64,000 nt of DNA from Burkholderia sp. HI2500 (GCF_002223055.1 NZ_NKFL01000007.1:372001-436000), one strand, 5' to 3'; positions 1 through 9,221 are shown, counted from the stretch's first letter. Notes: generated by a model not told the origin, from the letters alone. Numbers and translations are program-made.

Positions 1-324
1 AGGCAGGTGCTCGACCGCGCCCGGCTCGACGAACACGGTGCGCATCTGCACGTCGCCGCTCATCTGCACCGTGTGGTCGAGACCGGCTTCGAGCCACACG
101 CCGCGCGTCGGCGGCACGACCCACGACGCGCCTTCGGACTGCACGTGCATCACGCCCTCGATCGCATAGAGCAGCTGCGCGCGGCGATGCCGGTGCGGCG
201 CGATCGACGTGCCGTGCGCGTACGTCGCCGCCATCGCCGAGACGGGCATCGGCGTCGATTCGAAGCGCAGGTGGGCACCGGGCGGGGTGGACTCGAGTGT
301 CCGATTGGCGACAAGTCGTGACAT
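1..324 (-). CDS. AraC-family regulator, N-terminal cupin part (partial)
   Basis: The gene begins at an ATG at 324 and runs left off the window, leaving 108 codons. The visible part is a cupin-like sensor domain. The stretch IAPHRHRRAQLLYAIEGVMHV carries the histidine cluster and turn typical of the arabinose-binding-like cupin of AraC regulators of the NimR/YdeC type. The DNA-binding half would lie outside the window, so the AraC assignment rests on the sensor domain and on context. It is transcribed away from an EamA-family exporter starting at 415, a common arrangement in which such a regulator controls the divergent exporter. The inducer is unknown. Confidence 0.7.
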   Translation of the reverse strand, partial: MSRLVANRTLESTPPGAHLRFESTPMPVSAMAATYAHGTSIAPHRHRRAQLLYAIEGVMHVQSEGASWVVPPTRGVWLEAGLDHTVQMSGDVQMRTVFVEPGAVEHLP

Positions 325-414
325 TTTGGCGTGAGACAGGCAGGTGGACGGGCGGGCACGATGGCGTTCCCATCCACGCCAACCCCCTGCCAGGATATTA
401 ATCCGTCGAATGCG

Positions 415-1323
415 ATGAACAAGTCTCCTTTTCTGTTTCCCTTCTGCGCGATCGCGCTGTGGGCCGGCAACGTGGTCGTGTCGAAGCTGTCGGCGTCGAC
501 GATCGACCCGTCGGCGATCACCTTCTACCGGCTGCTGCTCGCCGTCGCGCTGATGAGCGTGTTCACGCTGCGCCCCGCGTGGCGCAATCGCGCGGCGCTC
601 GTCGCGCACCTGCCGAAGCTCGCGGTGCTCGGCTTTCTCGCGATGGCGCTGTTCCAGAGCCTGTCCTACGAGGCCGCGAAATCGACCAGCGCGACCAACA
701 TGGCGATCATTACGGCGCTCGTGCCGCTGATGACGATGGCGCTCAGCTCGCTGCTGCTCGGTGATCCGCCCAGCGTGGGCATGATCGGCGGCGGGGTGCT
801 GTCGCTCGCGGGCGTCGTCTACCTGATTGCCGAGGGGCACCCGACGACGATCGCCGCGCGCGGCGTGCATACGGGCGACCTGCTGATGCTGGCCGCGTCG
901 GCCGCCTATGCGCTGTACGGTGTGCTGCTCAAGCGCTGGCGCATCGGTGCGCTGCCGGCGTGGCAGTCCACCTACGTGCAGGCGCTTGCCGCGCTCGTCT
1001 TCATGGTGCCGATGCTGCTGCGCTTGCCCGCGCAGGCGGCGTGGCCGACGCGTGCGAGCGTGCCGCTGATCCTGTATGCCGGCGTGCTGGCGTCGGTCGT
1101 GCTGCCGTATCTGTGGATGCAGGGCGTGCGGCTGCTCGGCCCGAGCCGTTGCGCGATGTTCATGAACCTGCTGCCGGTGATGACCGCCGGCGGCGCGATC
1201 GTGCTGCTCGGCGAATCGCTGAAGCTGTATCACCTGATCGGCGGCGGCGTGGCGCTCGTCGGCGTGGCGATCGCGCAGCGGTTTCCGTTCCAGGCGAGCG
1301 CTTCGCAGGGCGTGCGGCAATGA
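415..1323 (+). CDS. EamA (DMT) family inner-membrane transporter
   Basis: A 302-residue drug/metabolite-type exporter with ten predicted membrane helices arranged as two EamA repeats. The first repeat starts near residue 5 (FLFPFCAIALWAGNVVVSKL). The second starts near residue 155 (GDLLMLAASAAYALYGVLLKRW). The ATG at 415 is chosen because the protein then begins directly with the first helix; an in-frame ATG at 331 would add 28 residues without domain character. Its stop overlaps the start of the next gene (ATGA), so the two are probably translated together. A partial AraC regulator is divergent. The substrate cannot be read from the sequence; family members move amino acids, nucleosides or toxic metabolites. 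Confidence 0.88.
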   Translation: MNKSPFLFPFCAIALWAGNVVVSKLSASTIDPSAITFYRLLLAVALMSVFTLRPAWRNRAALVAHLPKLAVLGFLAMALFQSLSYEAAKSTSATNMAIITALVPLMTMALSSLLLGDPPSVGMIGGGVLSLAGVVYLIAEGHPTTIAARGVHTGDLLMLAASAAYALYGVLLKRWRIGALPAWQSTYVQALAALVFMVPMLLRLPAQAAWPTRASVPLILYAGVLASVVLPYLWMQGVRLLGPSRCAMFMNLLPVMTAGGAIVLLGESLKLYHLIGGGVALVGVAIAQRFPFQASASQGVRQ

Positions 1324-2297
1324 GCGGCGACCGCGATATGCAGCACCTGATGGCCGCGCTGCCGGACGCGCTTGCATCCGTGGAGGGCCCGGCGCTCGCG
1401 CATCAGCTCGAACGGATCGCAGCCGCGCTCGAAGCGCTGGCAGGCAGCGGCCAGCCAGCGCCCGTCGACTTCGACGCGGCCGTTGCATTCCGCTGGCGCG
1501 GCTTCGACGGCGGGCCGCGAGCGGCGCCGCTCGAACCGGTCGCGGCACCCGCGCTCATCGCGTTCGATGCGCTGCGCAACGTCGAGCGACAGATGTCGAT
1601 CGTCGAACGGAACACGCGGCAGTTCGTGCGCGGCTTCGCGGCGAATCACGTGCTGTTGACCGGCGCGCGCGGCACCGGGAAGTCGTCGATCGTGAAGGCG
1701 TGCCTGCATGCGTTCGCGCCGCACGGGCTGCGGCTGATCGAGGTCGGCAAGGAGCAGTTGAGCGACCTGCCGGCGATCGTCGATCTGGTGCGTGCGCGGC
1801 CGGAACGATACATCGTGTTCTGCGACGACCTGTCGTTCGAGGCGGGCGAGACCGGCTACAAGGAACTGAAGACGGTGCTCGACGGCTCGGTCGCGAGCGA
1901 CCTGTCGAACGTGCTCGTGTACGCGACGTCGAATCGCCGCCACCTGATGCCCGAGCAGGCGAGCGACAATGCGAACGTGTCGCGTGCGGAGAACGGCGAG
2001 CTGCATCCGGGCGACGCGGTGGAGGAGAAGATTTCGTTGTCCGAGCGATTCGGGATCTGGGTGACGTTTTACGGGTTCACGCAGGACGCATATCTGGCGG
2101 TGGTCGACAGCCGGCTGAGCGAAGCCGGGTTCGATACGGAGCAGATTCGCGCGGCGCGCGAACCGGCGCTGCGGTGGGCGCTGGAACGCGGTGCGCGGTC
2201 GGGGCGGATTGCCGTGCAGTTCGTGCGGGATTACATCGGGCGGATGGCGGACGAAAGTGACGCGGAGGAAAGCGCCCGCGCGTTGCGAGCGGGCTGA
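1320..2297 (+). CDS. DUF815 family AAA-like ATPase
   Basis: A 325-residue cytoplasmic P-loop protein. The Walker A motif GARGTGKSS lies near residues 116-124 and a Walker B-like segment, IVFCDDLSF, near residues 165-173. Length and layout fit the DUF815 family, AAA-type ATPases widespread in proteobacteria with no settled function. The ATG at 1320 overlaps the TGA of the upstream transporter by 4 bp, so the two are likely one transcript. The link to transport is not explained by known biology. The gene ends 8 bp before the end of a convergent DUF2071 gene. Confidence 0.85.
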   Translation: MSGDRDMQHLMAALPDALASVEGPALAHQLERIAAALEALAGSGQPAPVDFDAAVAFRWRGFDGGPRAAPLEPVAAPALIAFDALRNVERQMSIVERNTRQFVRGFAANHVLLTGARGTGKSSIVKACLHAFAPHGLRLIEVGKEQLSDLPAIVDLVRARPERYIVFCDDLSFEAGETGYKELKTVLDGSVASDLSNVLVYATSNRRHLMPEQASDNANVSRAENGELHPGDAVEEKISLSERFGIWVTFYGFTQDAYLAVVDSRLSEAGFDTEQIRAAREPALRWALERGARSGRIAVQFVRDYIGRMADESDAEESARALRAG

Positions 2298-2305
2298 GCA
2301 GGGCG

Positions 2306-3172
2306 TTACAACACCCGCTCCGACAACACCCTGAACGCGACGTCCGGCACGACGAAGCACATCGGCTCGCCGGTCGCGCCGATGCGCGCGAGGAATTCGC
2401 CGCCGCCCACCGGTTCGACCGGTTTCAGCGGCCGAACCGCGTCGACATCGATCGGCAGCTCGATCGACGCATGCGCGAGGCGGTCGCAGTCCGCGACATG
2501 CGCGACGGCCGCGTGCTGCAGCGACAGGTAAGCGACGGCGTCGCGCCAGCTTTCGAAGAACGGCGCGAACGCCTCGGGCAGCGTGGCGTCATCCGACATC
2601 GCCGCCGAGCAATGGAAATCCGGCGCGCTTCCGCTGCCGCCCGACAGCCGCGTCCGATACCGTCCATCTTGTTCGGCATGCGTGAAGCGTTCGGCGAGAT
2701 GCGACGGCAGCGCGTCGCTGAAGAGTCGGCTGCCGAGTGCATAGAGCGGATGGTCAAACACGTTCTTGACGAACAGCACCGTGCGATCGGCCGGCACACC
2801 ACCCGGCAGCGCATCGACGTAAAGCCGCCAGTTGCTTTGCAACGGCGACGGGAACACGCGTCGCAGCGGGCCCGCGATACGCGGGCCGAAATGGCGGTGC
2901 GCATAGGTGAGGATCGTGAACGGCGTGCGGCCGTCGCGGCTCGCGAGCGTGACGCCGCGCGGCACCAGACGCGCGACCGCCGCAACATCGACGAGCCACG
3001 TGCAGTACACGACGTTCTCGACCTCGCTCGCGAGCTGCAGGAACGGCAGGCGCGACAGCAGCGCGCGGCGTGTGCGCAGCAGCGGGCGACTCGCGACGAG
3101 CCGGTTGACGAGGCGGCCGACGGGGCCGGCGGACGGGGAAACGAAGGCGTTGTCCTGGAGCATGAGCGGCAT
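2306..3172 (-). CDS. DUF2071 (YqjF-like) family protein
   Basis: A 288-residue soluble protein resembling the DUF2071/YqjF family, whose fold is related to acetoacetate decarboxylase. The family-like core begins near residue 52 (NVVYCTWLVDVAAVARLVP). It includes the segment TILTYAHRHFGPRIAGPLRRVFPSPLQSNW, in which a membrane-proximal or substrate loop is usually placed. The function of the family is not established. It is convergent with the DUF815 gene and separated from deoC by about 220 bp in which no further gene is apparent. The ATG at 3172 gives a normal family length. Confidence 0.72.
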   Translation of the reverse strand: MPLMLQDNAFVSPSAGPVGRLVNRLVASRPLLRTRRALLSRLPFLQLASEVENVVYCTWLVDVAAVARLVPRGVTLASRDGRTPFTILTYAHRHFGPRIAGPLRRVFPSPLQSNWRLYVDALPGGVPADRTVLFVKNVFDHPLYALGSRLFSDALPSHLAERFTHAEQDGRYRTRLSGGSGSAPDFHCSAAMSDDATLPEAFAPFFESWRDAVAYLSLQHAAVAHVADCDRLAHASIELPIDVDAVRPLKPVEPVGGGEFLARIGATGEPMCFVVPDVAFRVLSERVL

Positions 3173-3392
3173 TGTGCCGATGTCGCGGGGCGGGTGGAAG
3201 AGGCGTTGCGGTGCCCCTGTCGAAACTGTCAGGGCATGTCGCTCGCGAGCAGGATGCCGGGGATTTCAAGCAGGCGGAGAGCGCTCTCGTCGGATGGACG
3301 CAGGCGCCGCGCGCAAGCCGGCGCATAGGCGCGAAGCCTGGCGTCGTGCCCGCGTCCGCGTCCGCCAATCCGTCGGCGGCCTGCAGCATCGG

Positions 3393-4073
3393 TCAATACC
3401 CCGACCCACTCCCGCCCTGATCCGTCACGATCGCCACCCCCGAGCTCGTGCCGAGCCGCGTCGCGCCGGCCTCGATCATCGCCAGCGCGGCCGCGCGGTC
3501 GCGCACGCCACCCGACGCCTTCACGCCGAGCACGGGGCCGACCGTGCGGCGCATCAGCGCGACATCCGCGAGCGTCGCGCCGCCGTGGCCGAACCCGGTC
3601 GACGTCTTCACGAACGCGACGCCGAGATCGCGGCACATCTCGCACACGCGCACCTTCTCGTCGTCGGTCAGCAGCCCCGTTTCGAGGATCACCTTGAGCG
3701 GCACCGCGCCGCATGCCTGGTGCACGGTGTCGATGTCGGCCTTCACGTCGTCGGCGCGGCCGCTCTTCAGCGCGCCGATGTTGATCACCATGTCGATCTC
3801 GCCGGCGCCCGCCGCGATCGCGGCGGTGGCTTCGAACGCCTTGGCGGCCGACAGCCCGGCACCGAGCGGAAAGCCGACCACCGCACAGACGAGCACGCCG
3901 GTATCGGCCAGCTCGCGCGCGGCGAGCGGCACGTTCGCCGAATTCACGCAGACCGAGTAAAAGCGATGCTCGGCCGCCTGGCGGCAGAGTTCGCGGATCT
4001 GCGCGTCGCTCGCGTCGGGCGCGAGCAGCGTGTGATCGATGGTTTGAGCGAGTTGGGCGTTGGAAAGCGGCAT
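3393..4073 (-). CDS. deoC: Deoxyribose-phosphate aldolase
   Basis: A 226-residue class I aldolase that cleaves 2-deoxyribose 5-phosphate to acetaldehyde and glyceraldehyde 3-phosphate in the cytoplasm. The Schiff-base lysine is Lys156 in FVKTSTGFG. The second active-site lysine is Lys185 in VKASGGV. The substrate-binding start TIDHTLL sits at residues 11-17. Length matches the short (about 220 aa) DeoC class. It is divergent from a DeoR-type repressor at 4220, and the 146-bp gap carries a candidate operator (4121-4134). With the deoxyribokinase encoded at 7483-8409 it completes a route from free deoxyribose to central metabolism. Confidence 0.96.
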   Translation of the reverse strand: MPLSNAQLAQTIDHTLLAPDASDAQIRELCRQAAEHRFYSVCVNSANVPLAARELADTGVLVCAVVGFPLGAGLSAAKAFEATAAIAAGAGEIDMVINIGALKSGRADDVKADIDTVHQACGAVPLKVILETGLLTDDEKVRVCEMCRDLGVAFVKTSTGFGHGGATLADVALMRRTVGPVLGVKASGGVRDRAAALAMIEAGATRLGTSSGVAIVTDQGGSGSGY

Positions 4074-4120
4074 GTTTCAGGACTCCACGGAGCGTGTGCC
4101 GGGAGGGCACACGTAAAGTT

Positions 4121-4134
4121 GATGTTTTCACATC
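4121..4134. promoter_or_regulatory. Candidate DeoR operator between deoC and deoR
   Basis: An inverted repeat GATGT-TTTC-ACATC lies between the divergent deoC and deoR starts. Its right half, TCACATC, matches the TCACAT half-site found in the deoK promoter at 8482-8496. It could serve both genes. The assignment to DeoR is inferred from position and the shared half-site. Confidence 0.45.
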
Positions 4135-4219
4135 GGTTTGTTACAAATACGACATTCCGGCCGGGCCCGCGCGCCCGGCACGACGAGCGACGGATGCAGC
4201 GGGCACGCAGGATACTGGC

Positions 4220-4990
4220 ATGGAAACGAAGAAAGGCGAACGGATCAAGACATTGATGAACGTGCTGCAAGGGCAGAACGCGATTCATCTGAAGGAAGTG
4301 GCCGAGCTGTTCGGTGTGTCCGAGATGACGATCCGCCGCGATCTCGCGGACAACCCGCACGGCCTGAGCCTGATCGGCGGCTACGTGACGCGCCACTTCG
4401 CCGCGCAGCGCAGCGACATCGGCGAGTACGTGGTCAGCACCGAGAACGACCGGCAGACCGAGGAGAAGCGCCGCATCGGCAAGCTGGCCGCGCAGTTCGT
4501 GACGACCGGCGACACGATCTTCGTCGACTGCGGCTCGACCACGCCGTTCATCGTCGACTTCATTCCGGACGACCTCGAATTCACCGCGGTCTGCAATTCG
4601 CTGAACGTGTTCGCGAAGCTGCAGCAGAAGCCGCATTGCAGCGTGATCCTGTGCGGCGGCGTGTACCACCGCAAGAACATGGTGTTCGAGTCGGTAGCCG
4701 AGACGGGCATCCTCGACACGGTGCGCGTGTCGAAGGCATTCATCTCCGCCGCCGGCGTGAGCGACCGATGTGGCGTGACCTGCTTCAACTTCCACGAAGT
4801 CGACGCGAAGAAGAAGGTGATGGCGCGTGCGCAGAACCGCTTCCTGCTCGTCGACCACACGAAGTTCGACGAAGTGCGCGCGGCCTACTTCGCCGAGCTG
4901 ACCGACTTCAACTACGTGATCTCGGACGGGCAACTGAGCCGCCGCTACGAAACGGCGATCCGCGAACACGGGATCGCGCTCGTGACCTGA
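4220..4990 (+). CDS. deoR: DeoR-family repressor of deoxyribose genes
   Basis: A 256-residue DeoR-type repressor. An N-terminal helix-turn-helix (residues about 20-42, HLKEVAELFGVSEMTIRRDL) is followed by a sugar-phosphate-binding domain with FVDCGSTTPFIVDFIP near residue 96, CNSLNVFAKLQQKPHC near 118, and the C-terminal LLVDHTKFDEVR. These segments match E. coli DeoR closely along the whole chain, beyond the general family level. The ATG at 4220 is chosen because it aligns with the METxxxER start of DeoR; the frame is open further upstream without domain content. It is divergent from deoC and convergent with the mutarotase-like gene. The likely effector is a deoxyribose phosphate. Confidence 0.9.
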   Translation: METKKGERIKTLMNVLQGQNAIHLKEVAELFGVSEMTIRRDLADNPHGLSLIGGYVTRHFAAQRSDIGEYVVSTENDRQTEEKRRIGKLAAQFVTTGDTIFVDCGSTTPFIVDFIPDDLEFTAVCNSLNVFAKLQQKPHCSVILCGGVYHRKNMVFESVAETGILDTVRVSKAFISAAGVSDRCGVTCFNFHEVDAKKKVMARAQNRFLLVDHTKFDEVRAAYFAELTDFNYVISDGQLSRRYETAIREHGIALVT

Positions 4991-5012
4991 CGCCGCGCGG
5001 CCGCGCATCGCT

Positions 5013-6065
5013 TCACGCATGGCGGGCTTCCGCCGCGCTCAGGTAGCCGGTGACGACTTCGAAGCGGCGCGTCGCGCCCGGCGCGAGCGCCGCCACATGG
5101 CCCTTGCGGCGTTCGGCTTCATACCCCTCCGGCTCGCAGGTCGACGGCAGCGCGAACGCGGCGACCTGCTGGTCCGCGTTGTGCATGATCCAGCGCGTCG
5201 CATGCGGGAATTGCTCGGGGCGGTACGCGGTGTGGAAGGCGCCGCCATCCGGATGTTCGAGCAGGAAATGCGCGAGCCCGTCTGCATCCGTTTCCGCACC
5301 GTTCATGAAGAACACGATCTCCGGGTCGTACAGCGCGGGCGCATCGAGCGTGTGAAGCCGTTCCGGCTCGTGCGCGAGCGTGGCCGTGTAGTCGCGCCAT
5401 GCGGCGGTCGGCTTGACGTGCGCGGGCACGCTGTCGCGCAATCGCAACCCGCCTCGAGGCAACGCCTGCACGAAGCGACCGCCCGGCACGTACGCATAGT
5501 TCAGGTGCGCCATGTACATCAGGTCCATCGGCACGCCGCCGAGATTCGTCACGTCCATCGCGATCGTCATCTGCGCGTCGTGCTCGGCGAGCCGCACCGA
5601 CGGGCGCGCCATGTAGTGGCTGCCGAAACCCTGCACGTATTCGTATTCACCGGTCACTTCGACGAACGCGCCGCGCGCATCCGTGCCGACGACGACGCTC
5701 GCGCGATCCATCGACGCGCACGGCATCTCGCCGTGCAGCGCATGCGTATCGTCCGGCCCCGGGCAGCCGTTGCGCAGCAGCCCGCTGTGGAACATGAAGC
5801 AACCGTAGGTATCGATGATCGACGCCGCGCGCTTCGGCTGCCGGAACATGTGCTTCATCGTCAGGTCGCGGCCGTCGAACGCGGCGGCCCAGATCATCTG
5901 GCCGAGATACGGCAGCACGACGAGGTGGCCGCGACGGTTCTCGAGCGTCAGCGCCTCGACGCCGGAGGGATACGCGAACGCGGTGACGGTGAGCCCGTCG
6001 GTGCGGTACAGCGTGCGCGGCGTGTCGCGGCAGTCGTCGCGGCGCAGTTCGATTTCGCCTCGCAT
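5013..6065 (-). CDS. DUF4432 aldose epimerase-like protein, probable deoxyribose mutarotase
   Basis: A 350-residue soluble protein of the galactose-mutarotase-like DUF4432 group. The start segment LTLENRRGHLVVLPYLGQMIW and the histidine-bearing HGEMPC and YMAHLNYAYVPGG fit the beta-sandwich epimerase fold. It is the last gene of a probable kinase-permease-epimerase operon, the order deoK-deoP-deoX/deoM known from Salmonella, where the last product is a deoxyribose mutarotase. The same role is inferred here from that synteny. The ATG at 6065 lies 2 bp after the permease stop. An equally named but distinct activity on another sugar cannot be excluded. Confidence 0.75.
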   Translation of the reverse strand: MRGEIELRRDDCRDTPRTLYRTDGLTVTAFAYPSGVEALTLENRRGHLVVLPYLGQMIWAAAFDGRDLTMKHMFRQPKRAASIIDTYGCFMFHSGLLRNGCPGPDDTHALHGEMPCASMDRASVVVGTDARGAFVEVTGEYEYVQGFGSHYMARPSVRLAEHDAQMTIAMDVTNLGGVPMDLMYMAHLNYAYVPGGRFVQALPRGGLRLRDSVPAHVKPTAAWRDYTATLAHEPERLHTLDAPALYDPEIVFFMNGAETDADGLAHFLLEHPDGGAFHTAYRPEQFPHATRWIMHNADQQVAAFALPSTCEPEGYEAERRKGHVAALAPGATRRFEVVTGYLSAAEARHA

Positions 6066-6067
6066 GC

Positions 6068-7441
6068 TCAGGCTCCCGACGTGTTGCGCGTGGCGGCGTA
6101 GCGCGCGGGCGCGTTGCCGTCGGCGGCTGCGTCGGGCGTCGCGGCCGGCAGGTGGCGCAGGCAGTAGAAGCCGTAGTAGACGATCACGACGAAGCACGCG
6201 AGCGGCACGACGAACGCGAGCTGCATGTTGCCGCCCGTGTGATCGGAGATCAGCCCCTGGATCAGCGGCACGACCGCGCCGCCGACGATGCTCATCACGA
6301 GGATCGAGCCGCCGTATTCGGTGTCCTTGCCGAGCCCGTCGATCGTGAGGCCGTAGATCGTCGGCCAGCACGGGCCGAGGAACACGCTCACGCCCACGGC
6401 CGCATAGACGGCCGTGATGTCGTGCACGCTGATCGTGTACGCGAGCAGCGCGATGCACAGGATGCCGTAGACGATCAGCACCTTGGCCGGCCCGACGCGC
6501 TTCATCACGAGCGTGGCGACCAGCTTGCCGACGAAGAAGGCGAAGAACGTGGCGAGCAGGTAGTGCGACGCACCGCGCTCGGTGAGGCCGCCGATCTGCA
6601 TCGCGAGCCGGATCGTGAAGCTCCACACGCCGACCTGCGCGCCGACATACAGGAACTGCGCGACGACGCCCGCGACGAAGCGCCGGTTGCCGAACAGGCG
6701 CGCGAGCGTGCCGCGCGCGTCGATCCGGTGCGTGGCCACGCTCGGGCCGTTGCCCTTGCAGGCCGGGTAGGGCGTGAGCGCGAACACGATGAACACGGCC
6801 ACGAGCACGACGATCAGCCACTTGTACGGCTCGAGCGTGGCCTGGATCATCGCGAGCTGGTGCACGTGCGCGTCGGCGGCCGACATCGCGGCGAGCTGCG
6901 CATGCGACGCATCGCCTTCCTTGAAGATCAGGAAGCTGCCCATGTACACGCCGGCCATCGCGCCGAACGGATAGAACGTCTGCGAGATGTTCAGCCGCCG
7001 CGTGCTGGTTGCGCGCGGGCCCATCAGCGTCGAATACGAGTTCGATGCGGTTTCGAGGAACGACAGGCCGGCCGCGATCACGAACAGCGCGACGAGGAAC
7101 ATCCCGTACTTCGCCATCGATGCTGCGGGGAAGAACAGCAGGCAGCCGGTCGTGTAGAGCAGCAGGCCGACGAGGATCGTCGTCTTGTAGCTGAACTTCT
7201 TCACGACGGTCGCGGCCGGAATCGCGAGGAAGAAGTAGCCGAGATAGAACGCGGACTGCACGAATGCCGATTCGAAATCGGACAGGAAGAACGACTTCTT
7301 GAATTGCGCGATCAGCACGTCGTTCAGGTTCGCGGCGGTGCCCCACAGCGCGAACAGGCAGCACAGCAGCGTGAACGCGAAGAGCGGCGTGCGGTTCAGG
7401 TAATAGCCGTCGGGGGTGTGTTCGATCCTGGCTCGGCTCAT
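6068..7441 (-). CDS. deoP: FucP-type sugar:H+ symporter, probable deoxyribose permease
   Basis: A 457-residue MFS symporter with twelve predicted helices. The N-terminal FALWGTAANLNDVLIAQFKK and ETASNSYSTLMGP are hallmarks of the L-fucose permease (FucP) branch, which includes Salmonella DeoP. It would carry deoxyribose across the inner membrane together with a proton. It lies between the deoxyribokinase gene (41 bp upstream) and the mutarotase-like gene (2 bp downstream) on the same strand, so the three form one operon. Substrate is inferred from neighbours, as family members also transport fucose and other hexoses. Confidence 0.86.
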   Translation of the reverse strand: MSRARIEHTPDGYYLNRTPLFAFTLLCCLFALWGTAANLNDVLIAQFKKSFFLSDFESAFVQSAFYLGYFFLAIPAATVVKKFSYKTTILVGLLLYTTGCLLFFPAASMAKYGMFLVALFVIAAGLSFLETASNSYSTLMGPRATSTRRLNISQTFYPFGAMAGVYMGSFLIFKEGDASHAQLAAMSAADAHVHQLAMIQATLEPYKWLIVVLVAVFIVFALTPYPACKGNGPSVATHRIDARGTLARLFGNRRFVAGVVAQFLYVGAQVGVWSFTIRLAMQIGGLTERGASHYLLATFFAFFVGKLVATLVMKRVGPAKVLIVYGILCIALLAYTISVHDITAVYAAVGVSVFLGPCWPTIYGLTIDGLGKDTEYGGSILVMSIVGGAVVPLIQGLISDHTGGNMQLAFVVPLACFVVIVYYGFYCLRHLPAATPDAAADGNAPARYAATRNTSGA

Positions 7442-7482
7442 GGGTGTCTCCTTCCCAATTGTCTCGTCGATGAAGGCGCCGC

Positions 7483-8409
7483 TTACATGCCGGCGTCGCG
7501 GAGGAAGCGTTCGAACGTCGCGGTGTCGGCGTACGACTTCTGCGTGCCGAGGCCCGTGACCGAATGCGCGGCATACGCGGACGCGTAACGCATCGCATCG
7601 AGTGCGTTGCGCGACGCGGCATAGCAGCGCGCGAAGCAGCCGATGTACGCATCGCCGGCGCCCGTCGTGTCGCGTGCGTCGACCGGCACGCCCGGCACAT
7701 GCCGCACGCCGTCGCGCGATACCAGCAGCGAACCGTTGCTGCCGAGCGTGACGAGCACGTGCTTGAGCCCGCGCGCGACCAGCGCTTCGGCGGCACGCGC
7801 CGCGCTGTCGCGCGAATCGACCGGCATGCCGGACACGATCGCGAGCTCGGTTTCGTTCGGCACGAAGAATTCGACGGTGCGGATCCGCTCGAAATCGAGA
7901 TCGGCCACCGCGGGCGCGGGGTTCAGCAGCACCGGAATGCCGTGCCGCGCGCCGAATGCGATCGCGTGATAGACGGTGTCGAGTTCGATCTCAAGCTGCA
8001 GCACGATCAGCGCGCATGCGGCGAGCTGCGGCGCGGCCGCGTCGATGTCGGCCGGCGTCAGGTGGCGGTTCGCGCCCTTGACGATCAGGATGCTGTTGCT
8101 CGAATCGGGTTCGACGAAGATCGGCGCGACGCCGCTCGGCACGCCGGCGACCTTGCGCACGTGCGTGGTGTCGATGCCTTCGCGCTCGAAGTTGCGGATC
8201 GTGTTGTCGGCGAAGACGTCGTCGCCGACCTTCGTGACCATCACGACGCGCGCGCCGAGGCGGGCGGCCGCGACGGCCTGGTTCGCCCCCTTGCCGCCGC
8301 AGCCGAGCTCGAAGTTCGGTGCTTCGAGCGTTTCGCCCCGGGCGGGCATGCGTGCGACGTAGGTCACGAGATCGACCATGTTGCTGCCGATGACGGCGAT
8401 TGTCTCCAT
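7483..8409 (-). CDS. deoK: Deoxyribokinase (PfkB family)
   Basis: A 308-residue PfkB-family sugar kinase. The substrate-binding GCGGKGANQAVAA is at residues 37-48 and the catalytic GAGD motif is at 250-253 (Asp253 as base). The opening IAVIGSNMVDLVTY and the pair FFVPNETELAIVSGMPVD resemble deoxyribokinase of Salmonella more than ribokinase. It phosphorylates deoxyribose to the 5-phosphate, the substrate of deoC. First gene of the kinase-permease-mutarotase operon. Its promoter at 8476-8504 carries a palindrome. Ribokinase activity is the main alternative, but the deoC and deoR context favours deoxyribose. Confidence 0.9.
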   Translation of the reverse strand: METIAVIGSNMVDLVTYVARMPARGETLEAPNFELGCGGKGANQAVAAARLGARVVMVTKVGDDVFADNTIRNFEREGIDTTHVRKVAGVPSGVAPIFVEPDSSNSILIVKGANRHLTPADIDAAAPQLAACALIVLQLEIELDTVYHAIAFGARHGIPVLLNPAPAVADLDFERIRTVEFFVPNETELAIVSGMPVDSRDSAARAAEALVARGLKHVLVTLGSNGSLLVSRDGVRHVPGVPVDARDTTGAGDAYIGCFARCYAASRNALDAMRYASAYAAHSVTGLGTQKSYADTATFERFLRDAGM

Positions 8410-8475
8410 CTGCGTCTCTTCCTTGGTATGGGGTGCGCCGCGCGCGTGGTGGGCGGCGGCGTGCGACAGGTGGTA

Positions 8476-8504
8476 ATAAAATCACATAAAATGTGAGAAT
8501 GCAA
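8476..8504 (-). promoter_or_regulatory. deoK promoter with operator between -35 and -10
   Basis: On the minus strand a -35-like TTGCAT (8499-8504) and a -10-like TTTTAT (8476-8481) are 17 bp apart. The spacer contains the palindrome TCACAT-AAA-ATGTGA (8482-8496). A further half-palindrome ATCATGTGAT follows at 8504-8513. An operator wedged between the promoter boxes implies repression, presumably by the adjacent DeoR protein. The site is about 70 bp upstream of the deoK start. Confidence 0.7.
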
Positions 8505-8520
8505 TCATGTGATGTTCGAA

Positions 8521-9115
8521 GGGTTACTTTTGTCGGGGCGCAGCTGTGCCGGCATGTGCTATCGATGCCGCCTGATGCAAGCCTTGATCCGGCCGGGCGG
8601 CGCTTTCGGCGCTGTTCCGATGCGCTCGTCCGGGCCGTGTCGAAACCGCTCGACGAAATGTCGCTCAGCAAGCTCGGCGTTGCTCAATGGGTGCGGCGTG
8701 CAGGCATGAGGGAATCCGAACGCAGCGGAAGGGGGCTGCCTCACCTTGCTGGGCGGCGGCCTGATGTGAACGGCGGTGCACCGGCTTCGGCAGGGCCCGC
8801 GCGCGCGAATCCGGACGCGACGGCCACGCGAATGGCCGGCACGTCGGCGACGATCCTCGACGCGTTCGATCCGACGTGCGGGTTCGCGCAGGCCGGCTCC
8901 AAATAACGGCGGCAGGGGCTCGGGAGGGCGCCTTTAAGTTCGGTTGCATACGCGTTCACGACGCGTGCGATGTGCGGACATCGCCGTCCGGGTCGTCCTC
9001 GGTACCCGTCGTCCGCACCGCGCCCGCGTGTGCCGAGCTGCCCGTCCCCTGAATACCGATCGGCGCCGCCAATGGGGATTCGGGGGTTCGCCACCGCTCG
9101 CCACGCTGACGGCCC
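8521..9115. other. Intergenic region without recognised gene
   Basis: About 600 bp between the deoK promoter and the two-component system. Short open frames exist on both strands, but none shows a domain, a convincing ribosome-binding site or a signal peptide. No clear hairpin or repeat was seen. Confidence 0.5.
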
Positions 9116-9133
9116 GATTACCGTTTTGTCATC
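9116..9133. promoter_or_regulatory. Inverted repeat (GATWAC box) upstream of the two-component operon
   Basis: GATTAC-CGTTTT-GTCATC, 88 bp before the response regulator start. The same spaced inverted repeat recurs at 17720-17737, 18457-18474 and 23924-23941, before the RND operon and both DUF4148 genes. It is a likely binding site of the response regulator encoded just downstream, which would make the operon autoregulated. Confidence 0.65.
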
Positions 9134-9221
9134 CACCCCGTTCCCGCTTGCACCGTACAGTGCGCCGTCGCCGTTTCCCGGTAACATCGCCGCATGTCAC
9201 CACGACCGCGACGGAACCGCC

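Noticed and set aside
5013..7796. A 927-codon minus-strand open frame spanning the mutarotase, permease and part of the kinase genes
   Set aside because: Only its last 350 codons are the real mutarotase gene. The rest runs out of frame through two convincing genes and is an effect of high GC.
8493..8906. 137-codon plus-strand frame downstream of the deoK promoter
   Set aside because: It starts inside the deoK promoter palindrome, shows no domain, and its composition is that expected of random high-GC frames.
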